Shown here: in pieces, positions 11,787-22,442 of the stretch | Layout: each line of letters opens with the position of its first letter | How positions within the stretch are numbered: position 1 is the stretch's first letter | Assembly: GCA_020746995.1 (NCBI GenBank) | Contig: JAGPXD010000002.1 | Coordinates: 1,674,001 to 1,738,000, forward strand | Length of the DNA: 64,000 nt | Direction: 5' to 3' | From: Plectosphaerella cucumerina | Taxonomy: Eukaryota; Ascomycota; Sordariomycetes; Glomerellales; Plectosphaerellaceae | Program-made: the position numbers and the translations under genes | The notes under the pieces: generated by a model | Told to the model about the DNA's origin: nothing | Seen by the model: only the letters and a program-made list of their open reading frames with translations | Database searches by the model: none

Positions 11787-13243
11787 TCACTTCTCCCGCG
11801 CAAGCACCATCTTCTCGCGCTCGCTCTTCCGCCGGTCGAACTGCTTCTTCGAGTGCCGCCTCTCGTTCTCCTCCCTCCTCTTGATCGACTTGAGCTCGAT
11901 CGCCTTGATCTCGCCCGCCTTCTTGATTACCTTGGGCACGTGCCTGTGCTTGCTGATGCGCCGCACCTCGGGCATGTGGCTGAACCGCTCGATGAGCGCG
12001 CTGTTGTACTCGAGCGCCTGCCTGTGCCTGGCGGTCTTGATGCCGCTGCGCTCCGACGCGTTGGTTCGCCACAGCCGCACGTTGCCGTCGTCCGAGCCAG
12101 AGAGCACGTACTTTGCGTCGGGCGTGAACGCCGTCGTGAACACGCGCTGCATCCGCTTCGTGTGGTAAATGTCGCGCGAGTGGCCCTTGTCGCGGTTCCA
12201 GAGACGCACCGTCCGGTCGTAGGAGCCTGATACGATCTCCTGGCCTGTCGGGGAGAACTCGACCGACATGACTGATGCGACATGGTCTTTCAGCACGTTC
12301 AGGGCGCGGTCGAACTTTCGCATGTCGAAGATCTGTCACAGGTCAGTCAGCACCAGAGCACACATTCGTTCACGCGCCGGGGTCCGCTTACGTAGATGTT
12401 GTGGTCCTCGCTTCCCACGCAGAAGTTGAAGGCCTCCATCGGGTTCCACGAGATGGCGTTGCAGGCAAAGTTGAGCGTCGTCCTCGTCAGCGGCATCGAT
12501 GTCCGCAGGTCGAATAGGACGATCGACCGGTCCAGACCACATGCCGCCAGCACGGATGTCTCGACTTGGTTGAAGGCCACTGCATTGATCGTGTCCACCG
12601 AGTTGGGCCACGCCAGCACTTCGGGCGCGGCATTGTGTCGCTCGAGGTCGTAGATGGAAACGGAGCTCGAAGAGGAGGACGCAGCGAAGACGTTCCTCGA
12701 CCGGTGCATCGACAGGCTCGTGAAACCGCTGCTTCCCAGCCACGAAGAGATAGGAGCTGACTCGCTCGGTGTGTTGTAGGGGTCCCAGAGCTTGATGGTC
12801 TTGTCGGATGCCGCGCTCAGGAGCTTCTGGTCCTGGGTCCAGCACACGCTCCTCACTATGTTCTCGTGTGCGCTCTTGGTCTGCCAGATCTCGTCTCGGG
12901 AAGTCAGGTCGAACACCTTGATCGCGCCGTCACCGCTTGCCGAAGCCAGTCGCTCGAGGCTGTTGGGGTCCTTCGCCATGCTGTAGACGCCGTCGACATG
13001 GCCCATGCCGAGCTGCCCGACGAAAGGCGCCGCGTGCATTCGCTCGAGTTTGACCGCATTGAGGGCTTTCGTGTATCTGGGAGAAGATGTTAGACTTTGT
13101 CGGCCATCTTTGGAGGTTCATACGCACTCTCTGGCCCTCTCGAAGGGATGCGCCGCCGAATCGAGGTTGCGAGGTTGCTTGACAACGCTGCTGCCAGGCG
13201 GGTTGTAGGTCGCCACCGACCGGTTGAGAGCCTTGATCTTCAT
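11787..13243 (-). CDS. SOF1: SOF1/DCAF13, U3 snoRNP-associated WD40 protein
   Basis: Three exons, 13243-13128, 13076-12392 and 12332-11787, with introns of 51 and 59 nt, give 448 residues, close to the usual family length. The N-terminus MKIKALNRS is characteristic of SOF1. A run of WD40 repeats follows (for example SASGDGAIKVFDL, SAASDKTIKLWD, SGSYDRTVRLW and SGSDDGNVRLW). The C-terminus is the highly basic SOF1 domain with the segments RRISKHRHVPK and EIKAIELKSIKRREENERRHSK. The protein works in the nucleolus in the small-subunit processome and is needed for 18S rRNA maturation. It is divergently transcribed from RPN6 across 658 bp. Confidence 0.95.
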
Positions 13244-13901
13244 GATGAGTGTCGCGAGTCGACTTGGATATGAAGACCTAGAAGGCTGTAGTCGGACTAC
13301 CGGAGGATGTTCGTGGTGGGAGTGGTTCTTGTTGCTCGGAGAACCTCTTGACCTTCGTCCTGCACAGCGCCAAACCCGCCATCAACTTTCACCCAAAAAT
13401 TTCCAGAGCACTGCGCGGGGTGTGGGTCTATCGGAGAATTCTCACCAATGATATGCGACGTCGGATTAACAGATAAGCCGGGACTCAAGTTCACGGGGGG
13501 GCGGGAGCAGTGATTCAACACATTAAATGGCAACAGACGTCGATGTATGAGAACAGTCTTGATGATAGAGAATAACTATTTGAAATGAGACTTGTATACG
13601 TGATTTCAAATGTCGTGCAACAGAGCAACTTGTAGCCTGCCTAGCTTTGACTCTTGTCAATGGGACTTATTCACCAGGTAAGCACACCCCTGACTCGCTA
13701 CATCTACCCCTCGCTCTCAGGCACGTAATCACTGACAGCCTGGAAGAACGGCTGGAGCTCACCTCCAAACAGCTGCATCCAGCGACCCAAACAGCGACAA
13801 TCCCACAACCACCTTCCCCACGTCAACCGCGCCATCACACACCCTCACCAGCTACAATCTCCGACAATCGCACGCACATCCTCGAGTTCACATCCGTCAT
13901 T
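13244..13901. promoter_or_regulatory. Divergent promoter region SOF1 / RPN6
   Basis: The region lies between two divergently transcribed housekeeping genes. A candidate 5'-leader intron for RPN6 begins at 13678 (GTAAGC, exon side CCAG), with plausible acceptors about 40-60 nt downstream. The leader is CA-rich before the start at 13902. No consensus proteasome control element (GGTGGCAAA) was seen. Confidence 0.4.
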
Positions 13902-15295
13902 ATGGCCCAAGGCGAATCCGCGCGGGTGCAGGAGGCCCAGAAGCTGGCCAAGTCCGGCGATGCTCGCAAGGCTGAAGGCATCTACCGCGAGATCCTGGCC
14001 ACCCCTCCCTCTGTCACCTCCGATGCCGCCGTCAAGGAGTACGAGTCGGCGCTGATTAGCCTGGGAGAGCTGTACAGGGATGAGAAGTGAGCATACCGAG
14101 CAGCGGGGAAGGTGCCGAACCTCTGGATGTTGACTTGTGTCCAGGAACTCGCAAGAACTCGTCAACCTCGTCACAACAAGCAGGACGACGCTTTCGTCCT
14201 TCGCAAAGGCCAAGACCGCAAAGCTGGGTCAGTCGCAGTCTCTATCTACCCAGCGCAACCACACAACACCTCGCTAACCTATGAACAGTCCGCCAGCTGC
14301 TGGACCTCTTCGAGGCCATCCCCCACTCTACCGATACCCAGATCGCCGTCACAAAGTCCTGCATCGAATGGGCCACCTCTGAGCGGCGGAGCTTCCTGCG
14401 CCAGAACCTCGAGACGCGACTCGTCACCCTGTACATGGCAAAAGCCTCCTACTACGACGCCCTTACCCTCATCAACGGCCTGCTCCGCGAGCTCAAGCGC
14501 CTGGACGACAAGCTGGTGCTGGTCGAGGTGCAGCTCCTCGAGTCGCGCGTCTACCACGCCCTCGGCAACATCCCCAAGGGCCGCGCCGCCCTCACCAGCG
14601 CCCGCACCAGCGCCGCCTCCGTCTACACCCCGCCACTCCTCCAGGCCAACCTGGACATGCAGAGCGGCATGCTGCACGCCGAGGATAAGGACTTCAACAC
14701 GGCCTTCTCCTACTTCATCGAGGCCCTCGACGGCTACCACACCCAGGACGAGGGCGCCAAGGCCACCGCCGCCCTCCAGTACATGCTCCTCTGCAAGATC
14801 ATGCTCAACCTCGCGGACGACGTCAACAACATCATGGCCTCCAAGCAGGCCCAGAAGTACGCTGGCCAGAACCTCGAGGCCATGAAGGCCATCGCCCGCG
14901 CCCACTCCAACCGCTCCCTCGAGGAGTACGAGCGCGCCCTCTCCTCCTACCGCTACGAGCTCGGCTCCGACACCTTCATCCGCAACCACCTGCGCCGCCT
15001 GTACGACGCCATGCTGGAGCAGAACCTGATCAAGGTCATCGAGCCCTTCTCCCGCGTCGAGATCGACCACATCGCCAAGATGGTCGGCCTCGACACCCAG
15101 CAGGTCGAGCGCAAGCTGTCCCAGATGATCCTCGACAAGGTCATCATCGGCGTCCTCGACCAGGGCGCCGGCTGCCTCATCATCTTCGACGAGACGCAGC
15201 GCGACGAGGCCTATGACCACGCCCTGGCCACCATTGAGAAGCTCAGCAGCGTTGTTGACGTTCTGTACACGAATCAGGCATCCCAGCTGGAGTAA
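13902..15295 (+). CDS. RPN6: 26S proteasome lid subunit RPN6 (PSMD11)
   Basis: Three exons, 13902-14086, 14145-14227 and 14289-15295, with introns of 58 and 61 nt, encode 424 residues, the normal length for this subunit. The N-terminal half is a helical TPR-like array. The C-terminal half is a PCI domain including YELGSDTFIRNHLRRLYD, LIKVIEPFSRVEI, VERKLSQMILDK and GVLDQGAGCLIIFD, which are strongly diagnostic of RPN6. The subunit clamps the lid to the 20S core and base of the proteasome. The exon joins are in phase (K62 and V89 are split codons). CSN4 was considered because it is also a PCI protein, but the C-terminal segments match RPN6. Confidence 0.96.
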
Positions 15296-16296
15296 CGGGG
15301 ACATGGGGTAGAGGTGGGTGATGATGGACATGGATCATGCGAGCTTGTACAGTACCAATATCATAGAGGCTGCGGCGGCATGAGGCCGAAGAATTAAGAG
15401 CTTCGTCACGATCACTTGATGTCACGTCATGTCACGCGATTATCTCAGGTTATTGGTTCCATAATACACGGCTCGCCGGCCTGTTGATTCGTGTTGCTTC
15501 TGCTAGTCGGTGCCAACGGCTAACAGCTTGCTCTCGAGGTGCTTCGCATCGCAGTTGGTCGCGTGCCTGGGTTCCGCCGAACCCTCGCCTCGAAAAAGGT
15601 CTTCTCGTAATAGTCCCAGTGATCCCTAGTACAATAGTCATGACACGCTCAAAACCAGAGCAAACAAAAGGGCTTCCCCCCCTGGTAAAATCGTACAACC
15701 GTCTCAAACAAACCATGCGCGCGCGCGTGTGTGTGTGCCTTTGCGGCTCGTAATCTTCAGACTCTCGAGGTCTGTGGTGAATCAGTGCGTAGTAGCGAGC
15801 CTCCCTCGCTGGGTATCATGGTCGTTGACTTCGTCGCAACAAATGCCAGAGCCATACCTGACGGCTCGTCGTTGCGTGATGGCGCTTTCCGAACGCCGAA
15901 AACAATCGAAAGCATGCGCGCAGAAAAAGAAGAAGAGAAGAACAGGAAACAATTACGAAAACCCGATGATGCTGAACCGCAGAGAACTCAAACAGTCGTG
16001 GTGGTTGCCTGATTATGAGGCAGAGTGCTGCAGTGTGTGTATACGCAGCGGTAGCGATGACTGCCTATTCGTGAGGCAAAGTGCTGCGGTATGCGTATTG
16101 GCAGCGAGTGGTAGCGTCGGATGTATCTCCCTTGACGGCACCATGATGATGCTCAAGTCGAACTCAGGTGCTGGCGGCTTGGGCCTTGTGGGCTGCCTGT
16201 TGGTGAGGCAAAGTGCTGCGGTGTGCGTGTTGGCAGCGAGTGGTAGCGTCGGATGTGTATCCCTTGAACGGAACCATGGTGATGATCGAGTCGAAA
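15296..16296. other. RPN6 3' flank and repeat-bearing tail region
   Basis: No gene is supported between these convergent genes. The left 700 bases look unique, with a GT-rich run at 15718-15739. The right 280 bases carry tandem repeats that duplicate the 3' end of the AT-hook gene and are listed separately. Confidence 0.5.
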
Positions 16297-16337
16297 TCAG
16301 GTGCTGGTGGCTTGGGTCCTGTGGGCTGCCTTCCTGG
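16017..16337. repeat. Tandem repeat (132-bp unit) duplicating a gene 3' end
   Basis: Two near-identical units of about 132 bp start at 16073 and 16205 (each begins GAGGCAAAGTGCTGCGGT). They are preceded at 16017 by a shortened 56-bp copy (GAGGCAGAGTGCTGCAGT). The rightmost unit contains the last codons and stop of the AT-hook protein gene at 16297. The unit to its left repeats those codons and the 3' UTR outside the gene. Confidence 0.85.
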
Positions 16338-19300
16338 TGTGGCGGTAAGGCTTCTTGGGCTCTCTCTTCTCCTTGCGAAGAAGGTCGACGATGGCAAGAG
16401 ACATGACCCTGCGGGCAATCTCCTGATCGGACCACTTGCGGCCAGTGTTCGCCTGGAATCCGTCGATGATGCTGATATGCCAGGGGTTGACCCTCATCTT
16501 CTCGCCGTGGGAGGTCATCGTGAGGCCAACAAGGTGGCGAGATCGAGGCTCAAAGTTGTCGGGGAAGTCGAAGGGGAATGGACCCTTCTTGCGAAGTTGG
16601 AAGAGGTCCTCGAGATAGCACCAGTCGTCATAGCCCCATTTGGGAGCGGGTGCCTCGAGAGTCTCGGCTGACTCGACGGTAGAGATGGAGGCGGGAGAGA
16701 CTGAATCGTTCTGGTCGACGACAGTGTTGTGCTCGATGATGGTGGAAGGCGCCTTGGTAGAACTGATGGAAATGACTGCCTCCATGTTGCGGTTCGCAGG
16801 CACAACAAACGAGTCGACGTCCATCATGTCAACGTCTCTGGTGGGAGTTGCGGGAAGCGGGATGAAATCCTTCTCCTTCTCGTTCTCCTTGTTTGCCAGG
16901 ATCGCTTGGAACTGCTCTTTGGATTGACCAAACTGCGCGTGCAGGCGTTCGTTGTACATGGCGCCCTTGAAGTCGGTGATGAAATTCTGCTTAAGCTGTT
17001 CTTCAGCGAGCTTCAGGAGCTTTCCAGAGGGAGATAAGACGTCGCTGCCCCACTGAAGCCTGGGTCCGGGAGTGCGAGGCTTGGTCGACGGGCGCAGGCA
17101 GGACTTTGTCGGCGAAGCATGTTTGTTGGGCTGGTGGCGAATAGGCGACGAAGACTCGACATTAGAGGTCTCCTGTGCCCACTTGCTCACCTCCTCGCGG
17201 GTCATGATGACATCGGTGTCAATGTCTCTCGGGAACTTGAAAGCCTGGGGGAACTGAACTCTGGTGAGGTCAACTCCAAAGGGAGGAAGGTCGCCTTGAG
17301 CACCCGAGGTGTTGTGCTCTTCTCTTGTCTCGCTCAGAGCTCGGCGGAAAGCGAATCGAGCCTGGCGGATAGCTCTCTTGCGCTCGGCGGTGTCGAATTC
17401 CTGCGGGCTCGGCTTGGGTGTCTCACGGGTCTGTGGAACGAGAGCTGGAATCAGAGCCGGGGCGGCGGGGGCTGGGCTGTCGACGGCAGGCTTGACGAAG
17501 GGACGATCCGTGGGGAAGAACGTGGTAGTGGGAAGCGACCATTCCTGTGGATTAGACTTGACAGCGGCCTTGGGAGCAAGCTCAAGCCTCTTGCGCTCGA
17601 GCGCACTCTGGGCATTCTCGGCGCCGGGGAGCAGGGCCGGAGAAGAGAAGAAGTCGGACATGTCTTTGCGACGCTTGGCGCTTCCCTCATTGCCTTGTTG
17701 GGTGGCGGAGCGTTTGGCGGAGGCGAGCTGTTTACCGCCTGCGATGAGAGAATATTCTGAAAGCTCACTCTCGAGCGGTGCCGCAGGATCAGAGGACATC
17801 GGAATGGTAGAAGGCTTCCAAGATGAGCCCGCCATCGAGCGCTTGGAGGCGCTGGATCTGTTGGCAAAGGTACGCTTGCCCTCGCTTCCGAGCTTTGAGC
17901 CGCTGGTGGGCTTGCTCTCGCTGCCGAGCTTCGAGCCGATAGACTGCTTGCGAGAGGGGCCGGTGTACGACTGGAAGAATGAAGGGCGGTTGTTGGTCTC
18001 GGTCTTGGCGGTAGTCTTGGAAGACTGCTGCTGTGGGATGGGTCGGACTTGGAAGTTCGAGTCGCGCAGAGCCTCCAGAGCCCAGATGTCTTCTTCTTCA
18101 TCCTCGTCCTCGACAGTTGCCTGACGAGCCTTGCGAGCAGCGACACGGCTCTGCGGCTTGAAAACCGAGGCCTCGGTAGGTGCAGGTCGCGTAGGGGGAA
18201 GCGATGGGCTGGCGTCTCCGGCATCTTGGCCGACGGAAAGAGAATCAGCAGAGGCATGCGAGGTGGCGCGGGTGGGCGAGAACCAGTTGACACCGGCTTC
18301 GATGATGTCAGAAATCCAGCTCTTCTTGGAGGCTGCCGACTGGGGCCTGTCCTCTGTCTGTTGCTCGGGAGCTTGACCTGGTTTCTGGGCAGGAGTGGAA
18401 GCGGCGGCCGGCTTGAAGGGGCTGCCGAGATGGTTCTTGTGGGAGCGCGGGGAAGCGTCGTCGGACGTGACACTCTGGAGAGCTCGGCCGGCACGAACGA
18501 TGGGAGAAAGCGACGGGCGAGTGCCAAGGTCGACAGACGGGGCGCGAGGAGGCGCCAGGACGGGAGTAGGAGAACCCCTCAGGCGAGCCTCGCCAGGCCA
18601 GTTCCCTCTAGGAGCGGCGGCGTCGAGGATTTCCTGCGGAATCTCGGAGAACGAGTCCTCGTAATCGGAGCCATCGTCGTCGCGGAACGGGGAGACTGGG
18701 GCCCTCGGAGAGCTGCGGCGCTTAGTCGCAACGCTGGACGAGAAGTCCGCATAGTTGAGTCCAAAGGACCTCGGAGCGGAAGTTTCCTCTGCCTCATCCG
18801 TCTCACCGGTCGACTCGTCGGGCTGAATGATTTGCTCGGGCAGCTCAACCTCGTCGGAGTGATCGACTGGTTCGGGTGAGTCGTCATGTTCGTTGAAGTG
18901 AGCAGCAGGCTCGGGCGAATCGTCCGGCTGGTCAATGTGCTGAGGCTGATCCTCTTGCTCGGTCTGCTCGATCTGCTCGGTCTGATCGATCTGCTCAGAG
19001 TGGTTGATCTGCTCGGCGTGGTCGGTCTGCTTGGCGTGGTCGATCTGCTCGGTGCGGTCGACCTCCTCGGTGTGGTCAATCTGCTCGGTGTGGTCGACAG
19101 ACTCGACAGGCTCGGCTTGGTCAGGCTGATCGATTGACTGAGGCTGATCGACGTGCTCAGATTGATCGATCTGCTGGGTGTGGTCGATCTTCTCGATCTG
19201 CTCAACTTCCTCCGGCTGCTCGACTTCCTCGATCAGGTCGATCTGCTCGGGCTGCTCGACCTCCTCACGCTGCTCGTCTCCGTGGTGGTTGGTCACCTCG

Positions 19301-20223
19301 GGCTCCTTGACGTCCTCCAGCAGCTCGTCGTCTTGCTCGGTCGATTCAACGACCTCACCGCGCGACTGCCTCAGCTCCTCGAGGGCACCTTCGATGATGA
19401 GGCTCGTTGCCTCCCCGATCTCCTGCGTCTCCTGCTCGCGGAGGCTGGCGCGGAGGGAGCCCAGCGAGTGGGCGAAGATGGGACTGAAGTCCTCCTGCGC
19501 CACCGTATCCTCCGCGGGCTCGTTGAAGAAGCCGCTGGAGGCGGGACTGCCGCCGGCAGGAGCCTCATCATCGAGGGAAGGCGAGGGCGTCTCGCGAAGG
19601 CGCTTGGGAGGGCTCGGGCTTGCCCAGGTGATTGTTTCCTCCGGGACGAAGGGGGCCTTCCGCTTTCGGCCGGGGGTTGCCTTGACGGCAGGAGTGGTGG
19701 CGGCGGCCTCGTCCGCGTCGGCGGAAAGCTTGGCCCGCTTGCGGGCGGCAGGCACCTGCTTCATCGGTGTCTGTTGGCGGCGGGGCCTACCGCGGCGGCC
19801 GGGGGTTCTGGCGGCGGGGGCATCTTCGTCGCGAAGAGGGACGGACGTTGTGGTGGTGTCCGCCCTCTTTCGCTTCGGGGTTGGGGTGGGAAAGAGCACC
19901 CGCTTTGCGTCCTTGAAGTCTTCGCCGTTGTTGCCTTCGAGGATCTCGGAGCCTTCCGCCTCGACGGTGACGAAGAGCCTGCTAGGCTTCTTGGTGCTTC
20001 CGACGTCCAGGGCGAAGGTCTGCTTGCGTGGGGACGACGAGCGGGCGGGCACGGACTTTGCGGTGCTGGAAAAAGCTCTTGCCGCGCTGCGGGTTACGCG
20101 GGCGGAAGGCTGGGCGACGGAGTCGAAGGAGGTGTTGAGGGGGTCGGGGGAGGATATGGTCGACTGGGCGTCGATGGTGCTGCTCGCGCGCGCTGAGCGC
20201 GTTACGCGGCCTGGGGTTGCCAT
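16297..20223 (-). CDS. Large AT-hook nuclear protein with hexapeptide repeats
   Basis: A single long frame of 1,308 residues starts at MATPGRVTRSARASS. The frame is open further upstream, but that part is not protein-like. An AT-hook-like GRRGRPRRQ near residue 144 and many basic patches suggest DNA binding in the nucleus. Residues about 318-446 form an acidic Gln-rich array of hexapeptides of the EQIDHT type. The middle is disordered and Ser/Pro-rich. The last 110 residues (from WGYDDWCYLEDL to DLLRKEKRE) look folded and conserved, rich in Trp and charged residues; I recognise them only as the C-terminal domain of uncharacterised fungal AT-hook proteins. The final codons lie in a tandemly duplicated DNA unit. 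The function is unknown. Confidence 0.8.
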   Translation of the reverse strand: MATPGRVTRSARASSTIDAQSTISSPDPLNTSFDSVAQPSARVTRSAARAFSSTAKSVPARSSSPRKQTFALDVGSTKKPSRLFVTVEAEGSEILEGNNGEDFKDAKRVLFPTPTPKRKRADTTTTSVPLRDEDAPAARTPGRRGRPRRQQTPMKQVPAARKRAKLSADADEAAATTPAVKATPGRKRKAPFVPEETITWASPSPPKRLRETPSPSLDDEAPAGGSPASSGFFNEPAEDTVAQEDFSPIFAHSLGSLRASLREQETQEIGEATSLIIEGALEELRQSRGEVVESTEQDDELLEDVKEPEVTNHHGDEQREEVEQPEQIDLIEEVEQPEEVEQIEKIDHTQQIDQSEHVDQPQSIDQPDQAEPVESVDHTEQIDHTEEVDRTEQIDHAKQTDHAEQINHSEQIDQTEQIEQTEQEDQPQHIDQPDDSPEPAAHFNEHDDSPEPVDHSDEVELPEQIIQPDESTGETDEAEETSAPRSFGLNYADFSSSVATKRRSSPRAPVSPFRDDDGSDYEDSFSEIPQEILDAAAPRGNWPGEARLRGSPTPVLAPPRAPSVDLGTRPSLSPIVRAGRALQSVTSDDASPRSHKNHLGSPFKPAAASTPAQKPGQAPEQQTEDRPQSAASKKSWISDIIEAGVNWFSPTRATSHASADSLSVGQDAGDASPSLPPTRPAPTEASVFKPQSRVAARKARQATVEDEDEEEDIWALEALRDSNFQVRPIPQQQSSKTTAKTETNNRPSFFQSYTGPSRKQSIGSKLGSESKPTSGSKLGSEGKRTFANRSSASKRSMAGSSWKPSTIPMSSDPAAPLESELSEYSLIAGGKQLASAKRSATQQGNEGSAKRRKDMSDFFSSPALLPGAENAQSALERKRLELAPKAAVKSNPQEWSLPTTTFFPTDRPFVKPAVDSPAPAAPALIPALVPQTRETPKPSPQEFDTAERKRAIRQARFAFRRALSETREEHNTSGAQGDLPPFGVDLTRVQFPQAFKFPRDIDTDVIMTREEVSKWAQETSNVESSSPIRHQPNKHASPTKSCLRPSTKPRTPGPRLQWGSDVLSPSGKLLKLAEEQLKQNFITDFKGAMYNERLHAQFGQSKEQFQAILANKENEKEKDFIPLPATPTRDVDMMDVDSFVVPANRNMEAVISISSTKAPSTIIEHNTVVDQNDSVSPASISTVESAETLEAPAPKWGYDDWCYLEDLFQLRKKGPFPFDFPDNFEPRSRHLVGLTMTSHGEKMRVNPWHISIIDGFQANTGRKWSDQEIARRVMSLAIVDLLRKEKREPKKPYRHTRKAAHRTQATST
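18886..19270 (-). repeat. Coding 18-bp minisatellite (EQIDHT-type hexapeptides)
   Basis: Within the AT-hook protein gene an 18-bp period encodes consecutive six-residue units such as DHTEQI, DHTEEV, DRTEQI, DHAEQI, NHSEQI, DQTEQI and DQPQHI. At least ten units are clear, with flanking degenerate ones. On the + strand they appear as repeats of the GATCTGCTCGGTGTGGTC type. Confidence 0.85.
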
Positions 20224-21038
20224 CGTTGAGCAACCCTTCGGTGATGATCGATCGTGGGGTAAGGTAGCTGCAAGTCGCAGAAGGAATGCGCTTGGCGGGT
20301 GGAAGGTTCGGTAAGGAAGGGGAATCTCGGAGACTCGGTGGGAATATCGTGCATGGAATGGAATGATCGCAATGCGGTTGATAAAAAAGAGACTGAGTCG
20401 TTCAGAGAAGAAGGTTGGGTAGCGGAATCGGTTGTGGATGTAACGATTTCGCGAAGGTGGTGTGGTAACGTTCGAGGGTAGAACGTGGAGTTGCCAGGGT
20501 CCAGCTTGTTTGTTTTGTTTACTTTCCGGCCGATCTGGCAGCGAGCGGTGCGCCACTTTAATTGTGGGGGTCCCACCTGTAAGCGAGTCAAGAGCCCCTG
20601 CCAGTCTGTGCTTACGTACGCGACCCCTCCATCCCCCTCGCACGTCACATGACCTTCCCTCGCGCCTGCCGTCACATGTCTCGCGGCTTGCTGCCAGGCC
20701 ACATTCAGAACGTGTGACGCCATGGCTTGCTTCGGAATGAACCGTTCTCGAGGAGCCGGGGTGACGGTCGGGGAAGTCTGCAGTGTGGTACGGACCCCAC
20801 TCCCCCCCAAGGCCCGGCATTGTCATCGCCGGACCGAAGAGCGACTCGACCTCGGCTCTTCAATGCAAGGGGGGACATGATTGAGATGGGCGATTCATGC
20901 TTCGCTGCCAAGCTCTACCATATGTGACCCCATCTCGCCGATCACTTTCAGAACCTTTTCTCGCTTCCTAGTATCCTGTTTCTAACTTCTACCAACCCTC
21001 GCCATTCGCATCCCTTCGCCCACCGCGTATCTGTCGCA
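20224..21038. promoter_or_regulatory. Divergent promoter region AT-hook gene / peroxisomal carrier
   Basis: These 815 bp separate two divergent genes. CT-rich leader sequence precedes 21039. The frame of the leftward gene stays open through much of it, but the encoded sequence is not protein-like, so I treat it as leader and promoter. Confidence 0.5.
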
Positions 21039-22128
21039 ATGTCCAAGCCCGTCCTCCCTCAGAACGACAATGTCGCCCACGCCCTGGCTGGCGCGGGCGG
21101 CGGCCTTCTCTCCATGGCCCTGACGTATGTGCCCCTCGACACGATGAGCCGACGACTCTGAATGATGGACATTTCTCTGACGAGCCGCGCTCCAGCTACC
21201 CCCTCATCACTCTTTCCACCCGCGCCCAGGTCGAGTCCAAGCGCGCCGAATCCCGATTCCTCGAGGCCGTCCAGAACATCGTCGCCCGTGAAGGCATCTC
21301 GGGCCTCTACTCGGGTCTCAGCTCCGCCCTCTTCGGCATCAGCATCACCAACTTCGTCTACTACTACTGGTACGAATGGACCCGCGCCTTCTTCGAGAAC
21401 GCCGCCGTTCGCGCCGGCCGCGCCTCCAAGAAGCTCACCACCGTCGAGAGCATGCTGGCGGGCGCCCTCGCTGGCAGCGCGACCGTCATCCTCACGAACC
21501 CCATCTGGGTGGTCAACACCCGCGTCACCACCCGCGCGCAGGCCTCCGAGGCCCAGGTCAAGAAGGCCGAGGACCTTGAGGCCGCTGCCGGCGTGAACCT
21601 CCCGCCCAAGAAGGCCAAGAAGCCCAGCACCATCGGCGTGCTGCTCTCGCTCCTCAAGAACGAGGGCCCTCTGGCGCTCTTCTCCGGCGTCGTTCCAGCG
21701 CTCGTGCTGGTCATCAACCCCATCCTCCAGTACACGCTGTTTGAGCAGATGAAGAACTCGCTCGAGAAGAAGAGGAGGATCACACCCGGCATCGCCTTCC
21801 TACTCGGCGCGCTGGGCAAGCTGTTCGCCACGTCGGTGACGTACCCTTACATCACTGTCAAGAGCCAGATGCACGTCGCGGGCGGCAAGAAGGAGGGTAT
21901 GGTCCAGGCCATCAACAGGGTGATCAAGGAGGAGGGCTACAAGGGTCTCTACAAGGGTGAGTTTCTCGTGTTTTGCTATCATCGAGAACAGTACTAACTT
22001 TCGTGTCAGGCATCGGCCCCAAGGTCACACAGAGCGTCCTCACCGCCGCTTTCCTCTTTGCGTTCAAGGACGTTCTTTACGAGCGGACCGTCAGGCTCAG
22101 GATGGCTGCGGCCAAGAAGGTCCTGTAA
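21039..22128 (+). CDS. ANT1: Peroxisomal adenine nucleotide carrier (PMP47/ANT1 type)
   Basis: Three exons, 21039-21124, 21196-21956 and 22010-22128, with introns of 71 and 53 nt (the second with a TACTAAC branch site), encode 321 residues. It is a mitochondrial-carrier-family protein with three tandem modules. The module signatures are degenerate: YPLITLSTRAQ, NPIWVVNTRV and YPYITVKSQM. The second and third are typical of the peroxisomal PMP47/ANT1 branch. In that branch the protein exchanges ATP for AMP across the peroxisomal membrane to support fatty-acid activation. The family assignment is firm; the peroxisomal location is inferred from these motifs. It converges on MAK10. Confidence 0.92.
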
Positions 22129-22442
22129 GACCGCAACCGACATCACCGGTAAAGTATCACAAGCCACGGTAGCAATATTTCCACACGGCATAACAAACGG
22201 AGAAGTTAGTGAATGGATGAGAGGTGCGGTTGTTTGGATTTCAAAATGACACCAAGGATGGTGTCACGGGCGAGGTATGGAGTTGGCTTCCGCATGGTCT
22301 GGGGAATGTATGGAGTAGGCAGATGTAACATCAATTGTTTGCTCTCTAGAGCTTGAACCGCTTATCCTGCACGGAGCTGAGCCGACGATCGATACCAAAT
22401 ATTGGCTGCTTCAACGGGCCTTCTGCTCATCAGAGCGAACAG
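22129..22442. other. Short convergent intergenic region
   Basis: This holds the 3' flanks of the peroxisomal carrier and MAK10. I see nothing else in it. Confidence 0.5.

Noticed and set aside
13902..15295. COP9 signalosome subunit 4
   Set aside because: The PCI region matches RPN6 (SRVEI, KLSQMILDK, GVLDQGAGCLI) and the length fits RPN6.
14279..15331. 350-residue open frame on the - strand
   Set aside because: It is antisense to RPN6; composition artefact with no family resemblance.
20224..20826. Upstream extension of the AT-hook protein frame by about 200 residues
   Set aside because: The extension is not protein-like, and the internal start MATPGRVTRSAR has the character of a real N-terminus.
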